Shown: positions 16,515-24,905 of the stretch, in pieces
Numbering within the stretch: the first letter of the stretch is position 1
How the letters are laid out: each line of letters starts with the position of its first letter
DNA from: Emticicia sp. 21SJ11W-3
Lineage (GTDB): Bacteria; Bacteroidota; Bacteroidia; Cytophagales; Spirosomataceae
DNA length: 64,000 bases
Assembly (NCBI RefSeq): GCF_024138715.1
Contig: NZ_CP092074.1
Coordinates: forward strand, 2,294,001-2,358,000
Direction of reading: 5' to 3'
Made by a program: the position numbers and the translations under genes
The notes under the pieces: model-generated
What the model was told of the DNA's origin: nothing
Seen by the model: only the letters and a program-made list of their open reading frames with translations
Database searches by the model: none

Positions 16515-17591
16515 TTAATCTTCCATGCTGGCTTCTTTCAGCACTATATTTTTCTTTTTCAGCGAATTAGCCTCCAGTTCACTTAATTCAGCCCTGTTTT
16601 TGGCCACATCAACAGCCGTATAGATGGCATGAATCATAGACGACTCATCTGCCTCATTTTTTCCGGCAATATCATAGGCTGTTCCGTGGTCTGGCGATGT
16701 GCGCACTTTTGGTAGCGCGGCTGTAAAGTTTACACCGTTTTCAAATGCCAGCATCTTAAATGGCATCAGCCCCTGGTCGTGGTACATGGCCAGAACAGCA
16801 TCATACTGTTTCCAGGCGGCAGTTCCGAAAAAGCCATCAGCCGGAAACGGCCCAAAAACCAACGTGCCTTTTTTCTTTAGTTCTGTTAAAGCCGGTTGTA
16901 TAATTTCTTTCTCTTCATTACCCAGTAAACCGTTTTCACCCGCATGCGGATTCAGCCCCAAAACCGCAATGCGTGGTCTCTGGACACCGAAATCTCTCTT
17001 CAATGAAGTATGTATCTGCTCTATTTTCTTAATTATCAGTTCTTTGTTTATTTTTTGTTTTACCTGCTCAATAGGTACATGTCCGGTGGCTACGCCTATC
17101 TTAAGTGTTTCGCTCACCATAAACATCAAGACGTCTTCTACTTCAAATTCACTGGCCAGGTATTCAGTATGGCCAGGAAACTTAAACTCATCGCTCTGTA
17201 TATTATGCTTATTAATAGGCGCTGTTACCAAAGCATCTAACTTGCCTGCTTTCAGGTCGGCCACGGCTCTTTTCAATGACTCAAACGCCAGTTTACCGGC
17301 TTCCGGCGTTACTTTACCAGGTTGTAGTTCCAGGTTCTGGTCGTTCATGCAATTAATTACATTTACCTGCTTATGGTTAATCTGGTCAATTTTCTGTATC
17401 GTAAAAAACTGCCAGTCTTTTAGTTCAAGCATTTGCCGGTACCTGTTTATGATTTTCCCTGAGCCATAAATAACAGGTGTACATATTCTGTTTAAACGAT
17501 TTCCTCCAACTGCCTTCAGTATCACTTCCGGTCCGATGCCGTTCATGTCGCCGATACTAATGCCAATTACGGGTTTATGTTGTTCGCTCAC
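16515..17591 (-). CDS. pdxA: 4-hydroxythreonine-4-phosphate dehydrogenase
   Basis: A 358-residue protein opening with IGISIGDMNGIGPEVILKA, the PdxA signature, and containing APINKHNI, FPGHTEYLA, LGLNPHAGENG and MYHDQGLMPFKML, which hold the metal-binding His residues. PdxA oxidises 4-phosphohydroxy-L-threonine with NAD(P) in the DXP-dependent pyridoxal phosphate pathway. Length is somewhat above the usual 330, due to a short C-terminal extension. Other pdx genes are not in the window. Confidence 0.95.
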   Translation of the reverse strand: MSEQHKPVIGISIGDMNGIGPEVILKAVGGNRLNRICTPVIYGSGKIINRYRQMLELKDWQFFTIQKIDQINHKQVNVINCMNDQNLELQPGKVTPEAGKLAFESLKRAVADLKAGKLDALVTAPINKHNIQSDEFKFPGHTEYLASEFEVEDVLMFMVSETLKIGVATGHVPIEQVKQKINKELIIKKIEQIHTSLKRDFGVQRPRIAVLGLNPHAGENGLLGNEEKEIIQPALTELKKKGTLVFGPFPADGFFGTAAWKQYDAVLAMYHDQGLMPFKMLAFENGVNFTAALPKVRTSPDHGTAYDIAGKNEADESSMIHAIYTAVDVAKNRAELSELEANSLKKKNIVLKEASMED

Positions 17592-17692
17592 TTTTCTATT
17601 GATTTAATTATTTCAATTCTTTCTTAAATGATATGTTATCGGGCAGGCGGTGGGTTTTCCGACAAATATGTATTGATTCTTGCCGATATTTG

Positions 17693-17723
17693 TTTGACAA
17701 TATGGTTGGCAAACGTAATTTTG
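17693..17723 (+). promoter_or_regulatory. Consensus promoter of the 2-hydroxyacid dehydrogenase gene
   Basis: TTTG (17693-17696), 19 bp, TAATTTTG (17716-17723) is an exact match to the Bacteroidota promoter. The transcript would start near 17728 and supports the GTG start at 17762. Confidence 0.75.
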
Positions 17724-17761
17724 CCGCAATTTACTGACAAACATACGATAAAAAAAATACT

Positions 17762-18718
17762 GTGAATACAATTAAGCCCGGTAAGAAAGGTTCTGTTTTG
17801 ATTGTGGATGAAATGCACCCGAGTATCATGCCTATGCTTGACGGTATTGGCCTGGTACCAGATTACCAGCCCAAAATAAAACGGCAGGAGATAATTACGT
17901 GTTTGGGTAATTATGTGGGCATGATAATCAGAAGCAAAACCTTTGTTGATGACGAACTACTGCAAAATGCAAATTCGCTGAAATTTATTGGCAGGGCAGG
18001 GGCGGGGCTTGATTTAATTGATGAAGAGCTGGCAAGCCAAAAAGGCATAGTAGTATTTGCAGCTAATGAAGGCAACAGGGTTGCCGTTGCCGAACATGTA
18101 CTGGGTATGCTACTGGTTTTAATGAATAATCTGCTCATAGCAGACAGGCAGGTAAGAGAAGGCAGATGGCTGAGAGAAGAAAACAGAGGTTATGAGCTTT
18201 ACGGAAAAACCGTAGGTATTATAGGCTATGGCAACAATGGTTCAGAAACCGCCAGAAGGTTTGCTGCTTTTGGATGCAAGGTACTGGTTTATGACAAATA
18301 CAAATCGGGTTTTTCTGATGAATACATAAAGGAGGCAGCAATGGAGGCTATTTTTGCAGAGGCCGATATCTTAAGTTTGCACATACCGCTAACCCGCGAA
18401 ACGTACAAAATGGTAGATAATACCTTTTTAAACAATTTTGCCAAAAGTATCTATTTTGTAAATGCAGCCAGAGGAGAAATAGTAATGCTTGATGCTATTC
18501 TGGCGGGCCTTAAATCGGGTAAAATTACAGGGGCCTGCCTCGACGTGCTTGAGAACGAAAAACTTCACCAGTTGTCAGAAGATTCGAAAGGAACTTTTGA
18601 ACAGTTAATTATGTCAGACAAGGTTATTTTTACACCCCATATAGCCGGTTGGACTCACGAATCGTACATACGGATTAATGAGGTACTGATACAAAAAATA
18701 AAAGAAATGATTAAATAA
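17762..18718 (+). CDS. D-isomer specific 2-hydroxyacid dehydrogenase (SerA-like)
   Basis: The 318-residue protein begins at GTG (17762), 34 bp after the predicted transcription start. It has the NAD Rossmann motif GIIGYGNNGSE (about 151-161), NAARGE with the catalytic Arg, LENE with the Glu, and TPHIAGWT with the catalytic His. It lacks the ACT domain of full-length phosphoglycerate dehydrogenases, as many Bacteroidota homologues do. Substrate may be 3-phosphoglycerate or another 2-hydroxyacid. No serine-pathway neighbours are present, so I leave the symbol open. Confidence 0.86.
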   Translation: MNTIKPGKKGSVLIVDEMHPSIMPMLDGIGLVPDYQPKIKRQEIITCLGNYVGMIIRSKTFVDDELLQNANSLKFIGRAGAGLDLIDEELASQKGIVVFAANEGNRVAVAEHVLGMLLVLMNNLLIADRQVREGRWLREENRGYELYGKTVGIIGYGNNGSETARRFAAFGCKVLVYDKYKSGFSDEYIKEAAMEAIFAEADILSLHIPLTRETYKMVDNTFLNNFAKSIYFVNAARGEIVMLDAILAGLKSGKITGACLDVLENEKLHQLSEDSKGTFEQLIMSDKVIFTPHIAGWTHESYIRINEVLIQKIKEMIK

Positions 18719-18736
18719 CCATCTATACTGATGCGC

Positions 18737-19153
18737 TTACTGAAACAATTGCAAATATTGATTTTCTTTTGCGCGCATCAGTTTTTCTTCTTCATCTGTT
18801 TTATCCATATAGCCGCAAAGATGTAAAACCCCGTGTGCCAGTACACGTTTCAGTTCATGTTCAAAACTAGCCTGAAATGCCGTGGCATTGTCTTTTACGC
18901 GGTCAATACTAATAAATATGTCTCCTTCAATGCGTTCTTCTTCTTCCGAATTGTCAAAAGTGATAATATCCGTCAGAAAGTCATGATCAAGGTATTCAAT
19001 ATTAATTTTCAGCAGGTAGTCGTCTGAGCAGAAAATGTAATTGATATCTCCGGCCTTAAAGCCTTCCTCTTCAATAATACGCTTCAGCCAGTTTTTAATC
19101 TTAAGCTTTTGCTGCAACCTGAAATCAATATCTTCAACATGAAAATTAATCAT
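18737..19153 (-). CDS. ybeY: Endoribonuclease YbeY (rRNA maturation factor)
   Basis: A 138-residue protein with the UPF0054 region ITFDNSEEEERIEGDIFISIDRV and the metal site HGVLHLCGYMD. His107 and His111 are present; the third ligand, His in most YbeY (GYDH), is Asp117 here, a substitution I recall in other Bacteroidota. YbeY is a metal-dependent RNase for 16S rRNA 3' processing and ribosome quality control. It follows meaB by 26 bp on the same strand, so the two are probably co-transcribed. Confidence 0.9.
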   Translation of the reverse strand: MINFHVEDIDFRLQQKLKIKNWLKRIIEEEGFKAGDINYIFCSDDYLLKINIEYLDHDFLTDIITFDNSEEEERIEGDIFISIDRVKDNATAFQASFEHELKRVLAHGVLHLCGYMDKTDEEEKLMRAKENQYLQLFQ

Positions 19154-19179
19154 ACAACACCTGTCTTTATTTTTTCTAA

Positions 19180-20163
19180 TTATTTTCTGATACTGTTTAG
19201 CAACTCTCTGGCACCCTGAATAGCCAGCATTTTGCCCGATAAAATGTTTGTTTCAACCTCGCTCATCCTACTCCTTATAACAGGATTACCGAAAAACTCT
19301 TCTTCCAGTGTCTGTTTTATATATGTATGCAGCCATTCAAGGTTTTGTTTTTGTCGGTTTTGCTGCCAGAAACCGTTCTGCTGCATTTGGTTTACATAGG
19401 CAATTACCGTGTTCCAGATTTCTTCAATACCTGTATTATTGAAGGCAGAACAAGTAAGAACAGGAGTTTGCCACCCATTGCCTGCGGCGGGGTACAAATG
19501 CAGTGCCTGCAGGTATTCAAGCCTGGCATTTTTAGAAGCCTGCATATTATCTCCGTCGGCTTTTGTAATGGCAATGGCATCTGCCATTTCAATAATGCCA
19601 CGTTTTATACCTTGTAGTTCATCGCCTGCTCCGGCCAGCATCAATAGCAAAAAGAAGTCAACCATTCCTTTTACCACTGTTTCCGATTGCCCGACGCCAA
19701 CGGTTTCAACTAATATTACCTCAAACTGAGCCGCTTCGCATAATAGAATTGTCTCGCGGGTTTTATTGGCTACCCCCCCAAGGCTGTTGCCTGCCGGCGA
19801 TGGGCGTATATACGCAAGCGGGTCATGCGCCAGCTCTTCCATGCGGGTTTTGTCGCCCATTATACTGCCTTTGGTAATCTGGCTGGTGGGGTCTATGGCC
19901 AGTACGGCAATTTTTTTGTTCTGGGCGGTAATGGTTTTACCAAAAACCTCAATAAAAGTGCTTTTACCCACACCGGGTACACCGGTTACCCCCAGCCGGA
20001 TAGATTTACCTGTATAGGGCAACAGTTGTTCAAGTAGTTGTTGTGCCAGAGCCTTGTCTTGTGGTAACTGACTTTCAATAAGCGTAATAGCACGGCTAAG
20101 TATCATCCTGTTGCCGGATAATACACCCTCTATATATGTTTGTATTGAAAGCCTTTTTTGCAT
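19180..20163 (-). CDS. meaB: MeaB/ArgK-type GTPase, methylmalonyl-CoA mutase chaperone
   Basis: The 327-residue protein has Walker A GVPGVGKST (61-69), DPTSQITKGSIMGDKTRM, and AITKADGDN (NKxD-like). These identify the MeaB/ArgK G3E GTPase family. MeaB loads and protects adenosylcobalamin-dependent methylmalonyl-CoA mutase. The mutase genes are not in the window. A near-consensus promoter lies just upstream (20181-20213). Length is normal. Confidence 0.93.
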   Translation of the reverse strand: MQKRLSIQTYIEGVLSGNRMILSRAITLIESQLPQDKALAQQLLEQLLPYTGKSIRLGVTGVPGVGKSTFIEVFGKTITAQNKKIAVLAIDPTSQITKGSIMGDKTRMEELAHDPLAYIRPSPAGNSLGGVANKTRETILLCEAAQFEVILVETVGVGQSETVVKGMVDFFLLLMLAGAGDELQGIKRGIIEMADAIAITKADGDNMQASKNARLEYLQALHLYPAAGNGWQTPVLTCSAFNNTGIEEIWNTVIAYVNQMQQNGFWQQNRQKQNLEWLHTYIKQTLEEEFFGNPVIRSRMSEVETNILSGKMLAIQGARELLNSIRK

Positions 20164-20180
20164 TGTATATAATTGTGTGC

Positions 20181-20213
20181 CAAAGATAAGCGCGTTTTGT
20201 TTCGTAATTCAAA
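20181..20213 (-). promoter_or_regulatory. Promoter of meaB
   Basis: On the minus strand TTTG (20213-20210), 21 bp, TATCTTTG (20188-20181), fitting the Bacteroidota consensus. The transcript would begin about 10 nt before the ATG. The rest of the divergent gap to gcvH (20214-20325) shows no clear plus-strand promoter. Confidence 0.65.
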
Positions 20214-20325
20214 AACAGTAAAGGCTTATTTTGTTGGCTTATCAGCTTTTTTTTAACCGGGAATTTTTCAAGTTTCCGACAAATCTACTAACTTGCGGTC
20301 GAAATTATAAAACACTTCACGAAAA

Positions 20326-20703
20326 ATGAATTTTCCTTCAGATTTACGTTACACCCAGGAACACGAATGGATTAAGCTAGAAAGTGGCAATGTTGCTGTG
20401 GTTGGTATTACTTATTTTGCACAAAGCGAATTAGGTGATATAGTTTTTGTTGAGATAGAAACCCAGGGACAGGAACTGGCGGCTAACGCCATCTTCGGTA
20501 CTGTTGAGGCCGTTAAAACCGTTTCTGACTTATTTTTGCCGGTGTCCGGAAAAATAATTGAGGTAAATTCAGCACTGGCCAACAATCCGGAATTGTTAAA
20601 CTCTGACCCTTACGGTGAAGGATGGCTGATTAAAGTGGAGGTAGCTAATGTTGCTGAGATAGACTCTTTGTTAGATGCTGAGGCTTACCAAAAAATTATC
20701 TAA
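20326..20703 (+). CDS. gcvH: Glycine cleavage system H protein
   Basis: A 125-residue protein with the H-protein start (LRYTQEHEWIKLE) and the lipoylation loop FGTVEAVKTVSDLF, with the lipoyl Lys at 64. It shuttles the aminomethyl group between GcvP, GcvT and the lipoamide dehydrogenase. The other gcv genes are not nearby, which is common in Bacteroidota. It ends with a compact terminator at 20747-20771. Confidence 0.96.
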   Translation: MNFPSDLRYTQEHEWIKLESGNVAVVGITYFAQSELGDIVFVEIETQGQELAANAIFGTVEAVKTVSDLFLPVSGKIIEVNSALANNPELLNSDPYGEGWLIKVEVANVAEIDSLLDAEAYQKII

Positions 20704-20746
20704 GCATAAGATTATGACATTCGAATCGAAGATATTTTAAACAGAG

Positions 20747-20771
20747 ATGCCCTGCTAAGGGCATTTTTTTT
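20747..20771 (+). terminator. Intrinsic terminator between gcvH and the dihydroorotase-like gene
   Basis: ATGCCCT (20747-20753), loop GCTA, AGGGCAT (20758-20764), then a run of eight T. It ends only 16 bp before the ATG at 20788, so it can end gcvH and also lie inside the leader of the next gene. Confidence 0.8.
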
Positions 20772-20787
20772 GAATTTTTATAGGAAA

Positions 20788-22068
20788 ATGAAAACTTTGC
20801 TAAAATCTGTAAAGATTATAGACGCCAAATCTGACTACAACAGCCAGATAAAAGATATACTAATTGAGGACGGTAAAATCAGCAGGATTGCTGACCTTAT
20901 AGACGAAAAAGCAGATAAACTGATTGAAGGAGAAAACCTGCATGTATCTACTGGCTGGATAGACCTGCGTGTATCGCCGAAAGACCCCGGGTACGAATCG
21001 AAAGAAGATTTAAGTTCTGTATGCCGGGCTGCAGCAGCAGGTGGTTTTACTACTGTTGTTACCTTACCTAATACAAAGCCTGTTGTTCAAACCAAAGAAT
21101 CTATTGCTTATTATAAAGGTTTTTCTAAAACCCAGGTGGTAGACATACTTCCTGCAGCAGCCGTAACAAAAAACTGTGAGGGAAAAGACTTTACAGAAAT
21201 GCTTGACCTTCATCATGCCGGTGCCGTGGCTTTTACAGATGGCGACCACCCGCTTTGGAATGCCGACATCCTGCTTAAAACGCTTCAGTATTTATATCCT
21301 ATAGATGGTTTATTGATGAATAGACCGGAAGAGACCACGCTGGCTATGTTTGGCCAGATGCATGAAGGCATAGAAAGTACGTTGTTGGGTATGAAAGGTA
21401 TTCCGTCAACGGCAGAGGAGTTGATTATTATGCGCGACTTGAAATTACTTGAATATGCCTACAGCCAGGTAAGTGAGAAAAAAGAAAACCCTGCTTTGCA
21501 TTTTTCAACTATTTCAACCGCCAGAGCAGTAGAATTAATAAGAGAGGCCAAAGCCAAAGGCTTGCCTGTCAGCTGCGATATTGCCGCACATCAACTTGTA
21601 TTTACAGATGCTGATTTGAAAGAGTTTGATACGAATCTGAAAGTAAACCCGCCTTTCAGAACCGTTGCTGATATAGAAGCACTAGTAGCCGGCCTGGCCG
21701 ATGGCACAATTGATGCGATTGTGTCTGACCACAACCCTCAGGATGAAGAGTCTAAAAACCTGGAATTTGATATGGCAGATTTCGGAATTATAGGGCTTGA
21801 AACCACTTTTGCGGTAGCCAATACCTACGGGCAGTTATCGATTGAGAAACTGATAAGCAAGCTTACCACTAATCCGGCAGGTTTATTGCGTTTAACATCT
21901 AACACCATAACAGAAGAGTCTCCTGCCAATTTAACTGTGTTTAACCCTGATTTAGAATGGATTTTCACTGAAAAAGATATCCGCTCAAAATCTAAAAATA
22001 CACCATTTGTGGGGCATACTTTTAAAGGCAAGGTAGTTGCGGTAGTTAATAAGAACCTGGTAGCCTGA
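20788..22068 (+). CDS. Dihydroorotase-like protein lacking the HxH metal motif
   Basis: I start at the ATG at 20788 (426 residues), not the TTG at 20770 inside the terminator T-run. The fold and overall motifs are dihydroorotase (AAAAGGFTTVVTLPNTKP; SDHNPQDEE). The metal motif of active enzymes (DxHxH) is replaced by IDLRVS, so both His are lost (Arg61, Ser63). Such HxH-less forms occur beside an active PyrC in many Bacteroidota and in aspartate transcarbamoylase complexes. I infer a structural or regulatory role in pyrimidine synthesis. It heads a run of genes leading to gldF. Confidence 0.82.
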   Translation: MKTLLKSVKIIDAKSDYNSQIKDILIEDGKISRIADLIDEKADKLIEGENLHVSTGWIDLRVSPKDPGYESKEDLSSVCRAAAAGGFTTVVTLPNTKPVVQTKESIAYYKGFSKTQVVDILPAAAVTKNCEGKDFTEMLDLHHAGAVAFTDGDHPLWNADILLKTLQYLYPIDGLLMNRPEETTLAMFGQMHEGIESTLLGMKGIPSTAEELIIMRDLKLLEYAYSQVSEKKENPALHFSTISTARAVELIREAKAKGLPVSCDIAAHQLVFTDADLKEFDTNLKVNPPFRTVADIEALVAGLADGTIDAIVSDHNPQDEESKNLEFDMADFGIIGLETTFAVANTYGQLSIEKLISKLTTNPAGLLRLTSNTITEESPANLTVFNPDLEWIFTEKDIRSKSKNTPFVGHTFKGKVVAVVNKNLVA

Positions 22069-22091
22069 GCGCTGCTTTTGAAAAAGATATT

Positions 22092-22622
22092 ATGCTAAAG
22101 AACAGAATTATCAGACACTCGCTGCTTTATGGAAGCATGGCAGCTGCCATTTGTATATTGGTGGCGCTTATTCAGTTTTATGGTATTCATAAAAGTCCGT
22201 TCGGGCGTTACAAACTACCGGCCTTTGGTATAAACGTTCTTTTTATTCTGATTGCCATCTGGACCTACCGGGCCACTAACCGAGGCGTTTTAACCTTTAC
22301 CGAAGGCTTTTCGGTGGGTTTTCTTACCAATTTGTTTGCTGCTTTTATTACTGCCACATCGTATTTCATTTTTTTGCAATTGGCAGGTAATGAAGCCATT
22401 ATGCTTTGGGTAAATGAAAACATACAGGCCATTGAAAAAATCAGAGACAGCCATGTCAAGAACTTCGGCTTGCAGGAATACACCCAACTGTTGGAACAGG
22501 CTAAACAGGTACCGTCTGCAGGGTATGTTTTTCTTGACGAAATAGGCAAAAAACAGATTTGTATTATTGCCGTAACAATTATTTCTTTGATTTTCAGACG
22601 ACATACCTTCAATATCTCGTAA
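22092..22622 (+). CDS. DUF4199 family membrane protein
   Basis: A 176-residue protein with four hydrophobic segments (about 15-35, 46-64, 75-100 and 157-172) and the conserved TNRGVLTFTEGFSVGF turn seen in DUF4199. The long polar part between helices 3 and 4 (about 110-150) is probably periplasmic or cytosolic loop. Function unknown; the family is nearly confined to Bacteroidota. It lies 23 bp after the dihydroorotase-like gene and 49 bp before a paralogue. Confidence 0.78.
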   Translation: MLKNRIIRHSLLYGSMAAAICILVALIQFYGIHKSPFGRYKLPAFGINVLFILIAIWTYRATNRGVLTFTEGFSVGFLTNLFAAFITATSYFIFLQLAGNEAIMLWVNENIQAIEKIRDSHVKNFGLQEYTQLLEQAKQVPSAGYVFLDEIGKKQICIIAVTIISLIFRRHTFNIS

Positions 22623-22671
22623 ATTTTAATAATTTTAGTTTAAATTAGAATTTAAAATAGAATCAACAATT

Positions 22672-23187
22672 ATGGAACAACCCTCAACTGCGCGTGTAGC
22701 TCTTAAGTGGGGCATTATTATTGCCGTAATTACAGGTATTTATTCAGTGGTAAGCTATACAACCGGTTTGTTCAAAAGCGGTTTTTCTAGCGCTGTGAAT
22801 TATCTTTTTCTTTTATTCGGTATTATTCTTGCCATCAGGGAATTCAGAGCCTTGAACGAGAATTTTATTAGTTTTGGTGAGTCGCTTGGCGTTGGTACGC
22901 TGGTTAGTGCCGTTACCGGGGTAATTTCTTCTGTTTTTGCCTACGTTTACATTTTTTTTATTGATACAACACTCATGGGTCAAATGCAAGACCTGCAACG
23001 TGATAATTGGGAGGCCCAGGGCTTAACAGAAGAACAGATTAATCAGGCTATTGAAATATCTGCTCCTTTTACAACACCAGGTTTTATGTTTCTTATAGGG
23101 CTTTTAGTTTATATGCTAATTGGTTTTGTGTGTTCTTTAATCATATCAGCTATAATGAAGAGAGATAAACCGGAAATGAATTTTTAA
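22672..23187 (+). CDS. DUF4199 family membrane protein (second copy)
   Basis: This 171-residue protein shares the layout of its neighbour: four membrane segments and a conserved FISFGESLGVGTLVSAVTG turn matching DUF4199. Its loop contains WEAQGLTEEQINQAIE, the most typical part of the family. It ends 3 bp before gldF, so translation is likely coupled. A link to the gliding ABC transporter is suggested by position only. Confidence 0.8.
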   Translation: MEQPSTARVALKWGIIIAVITGIYSVVSYTTGLFKSGFSSAVNYLFLLFGIILAIREFRALNENFISFGESLGVGTLVSAVTGVISSVFAYVYIFFIDTTLMGQMQDLQRDNWEAQGLTEEQINQAIEISAPFTTPGFMFLIGLLVYMLIGFVCSLIISAIMKRDKPEMNF

Positions 23188-23190
23188 TAC

Positions 23191-23913
23191 ATGCTAAATA
23201 TATTCAGAAAAGAGCTCAGTAGTTTTCTTAATTCGCTGGTGGCCTACATAGTTATCGGGGTTTTTCTGGTTCTGGCTGGCTTGTTTACCTGGGTTTTTGA
23301 GGGCAATGTGCTAGACTACGGCTTTGCCGACATGACAAGCTTTTTTCAGTTGGCGCCCTACATTTTTATTTTTCTGATTCCGGCCATTACCATGCGTCTT
23401 TTTTCGGAAGAATTTAAATCAGGTACCATTGAGCTTTTATTTACCAAACCACTAACCGACTGGCAAATTATTATCGGTAAGTTTCTGGCCTCATTTGTTT
23501 TAATAGTAATAGCGCTTTTACCTACATTGCTTTATTATTATTCGTTGTCGGTTCTGGGTAACCCCAAGGCCAATATTGATACTTCTTCGGTAATCGGCTC
23601 ATATATAGGCCTGTTTTATCTGGGTGCTGTATTTGCATCTATCGGGCTGTTTACGTCTTCGCTTACCGATAACCAGGTGGTTGCCTTCATTTTGGGTTCG
23701 GTTGGTTGTTTTATTCTTTATGATGGTGTTCATCAATTGGCCCAGCTATTCAATGGGGTTACGCAATATTCAATAGATTACCTTGGCCTCAGCTTTCATT
23801 ATGAATCAATCAGCCGTGGCCTGGTAGACTCCCGCACGCTAGTCTATTTTACAAGCATTATTGTTTTAATGCTCTACTTTACAAAAATTCAGGTTTCAGG
23901 TAAAAAAAGCTGA
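23191..23913 (+). CDS. gldF: Gliding motility ABC transporter permease GldF
   Basis: A 240-residue ABC-2 type permease with six hydrophobic segments and the stretch FLIPAITMRLFSEEFKSGTIELLFTKPLTDWQII, typical of GldF. In Flavobacterium johnsoniae GldA (ATPase), GldF and GldG form a transporter needed for gliding. Length equals the known protein (about 241). No gldG follows; a PhzF-type gene comes next, 19 bp away. GldF-like permeases also occur in non-gliding species, so motility is not proven. Confidence 0.86.
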   Translation: MLNIFRKELSSFLNSLVAYIVIGVFLVLAGLFTWVFEGNVLDYGFADMTSFFQLAPYIFIFLIPAITMRLFSEEFKSGTIELLFTKPLTDWQIIIGKFLASFVLIVIALLPTLLYYYSLSVLGNPKANIDTSSVIGSYIGLFYLGAVFASIGLFTSSLTDNQVVAFILGSVGCFILYDGVHQLAQLFNGVTQYSIDYLGLSFHYESISRGLVDSRTLVYFTSIIVLMLYFTKIQVSGKKS

Positions 23914-23932
23914 AATTAATTAAAATCTACGT

Positions 23933-24721
23933 ATGCAATTACCTATATATCAGGTTGATGCCTTTACTGATAAATTATTTGGCGGGAATCCTGCGGCAGT
24001 AGTGCCTCTGAATGAATGGTTGCCAGAAGAGCTTATGCAAAACATTGCACTTGAAAACAATCTTTCAGAAACTGCTTTTTTTGTACCAACAGATAACGGT
24101 TATCATATCCGTTGGTTTACTCCTGTTGCAGAGGTTGCCCTGTGTGGCCATGCAACCCTGGCTACTGCCTGCGTTTTGTTTAAAAGGCTTAACTATATTG
24201 CAGATGCTATCTTGTTTGAGTCAAAAAGCGGAGTGTTAAAAGTAACAAATACAGGCGATTTATTGGAACTTGATTTTCCTGTACAGCCAATTGCAACTGC
24301 TTCTGCGCCCGATTTACTTGTAGATGGCATTGGTAAATTACCTTTGGAAATTTACCGCGCAGCAGACGACTACGTACTGGTATATGCCGCACAAAATGAT
24401 ATTGAAAACCTGCAACCTGATTTCGGTATACTGAAAAAGGTAAAAGCCAGAGGCATCATTGTTACGGCGCCGGCGGCCTCTGATGAACTAGATTTTGTTT
24501 GCAGATTCTTTGGCCCCGCCGTAGGTGTTAACGAAGACCCCGTAACAGGTTCTGCTTTTACAAAACTGGTGCCTTATTGGGCAAAAAGAACCGGTAAATT
24601 TGCATTGAAGGCCGAGCAGGTTTCAGCAAGGAGGGGTAAAGTACTTTGTAAAATTCATGAAAACAGGGTATTAATTGCAGGCTCAGCCAGAATTTATCTG
24701 GAAGGCACCATAACCGTTTAA
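23933..24721 (+). CDS. PhzF family isomerase/epimerase
   Basis: The 262-residue protein begins LPIYQVDAFTDKLFGGNPAAVVPL and has ENNLSETAFF (catalytic Glu), CGHATLA and GVNEDPVTGSA, the PhzF signatures. Members isomerise small molecules by proton shift; PhzF itself acts in phenazine synthesis, but no phenazine genes are here and most homologues have unknown substrates. It closes the run that starts with the dihydroorotase-like gene. Confidence 0.88.
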   Translation: MQLPIYQVDAFTDKLFGGNPAAVVPLNEWLPEELMQNIALENNLSETAFFVPTDNGYHIRWFTPVAEVALCGHATLATACVLFKRLNYIADAILFESKSGVLKVTNTGDLLELDFPVQPIATASAPDLLVDGIGKLPLEIYRAADDYVLVYAAQNDIENLQPDFGILKKVKARGIIVTAPAASDELDFVCRFFGPAVGVNEDPVTGSAFTKLVPYWAKRTGKFALKAEQVSARRGKVLCKIHENRVLIAGSARIYLEGTITV

Positions 24722-24751
24722 TCTCATTTTCAAACATTTATGTCAAAAGAC

Positions 24752-24783
24752 TTGACACCCCCTATCTTGATTTAGTACATTTG
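24752..24783 (+). promoter_or_regulatory. Probable promoter of queA
   Basis: TTG (24752-24754), 21 bp, TACATTTG (24776-24783). The -7 element is exact and the upstream element is the minimal TTG. Transcription would begin near 24788, giving a leader of about 126 nt before queA. Confidence 0.55.
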
Positions 24784-24797
24784 CGACCTAAAAAACT

Positions 24798-24829
24798 GAA
24801 GGTCAGGGAATATTCCTTTACCTTTTTTT
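24798..24829 (+). terminator. Terminator-like hairpin in the queA leader
   Basis: Bases 24799-24809 pair with 24814-24824 (AAGGT, mismatch, AGGGA with TCCTT, mismatch, ACCTT) around an ATAT loop, followed by a T-run to 24829. It could end phzF transcripts or act as an attenuator for queA, because a promoter match lies upstream of it. Confidence 0.6.
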
Positions 24830-24905
24830 CTTCATGCAGGTAAAATTTATCCCCAAACATGAAGAAATTCAACAAAAATTTTCCGTTCTCTACGGAATCG
24901 GGGAT
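24817..24905 (+). promoter_or_regulatory. Structured queA leader, candidate cis-regulatory RNA
   Basis: After the terminator-like hairpin, TTTCTTCATG (24827-24836) pairs perfectly with CATGAAGAAA (24858-24867). The 21-nt loop contains AGGTAAA (24838-24844), complementary to TTTACCT (24817-24823) of the terminator stem, and ATCCCC (24849-24854), complementary to GGGGAT (24900-24905) just 8 nt before the ATG. A further hairpin TTCCGT/ACGGAA (24881-24897) lies between. The result could be an H-type pseudoknot with an embedded hairpin, able to mask the start region. No known riboswitch class is matched by me. Confidence 0.45.

Noticed and set aside
16699-17469. 256-residue open frame opposite pdxA
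   Set aside because: It is an antisense shadow of pdxA; the composition is low in charged residues and rich in Ser/Phe/Cys, and no initiation signal is present.
18737-19153. Loss of the third YbeY metal ligand as a defect
   Set aside because: Asp117 replaces His, but I recall this in other Bacteroidota YbeY proteins, and Asp can bind metal, so it is probably a lineage feature.
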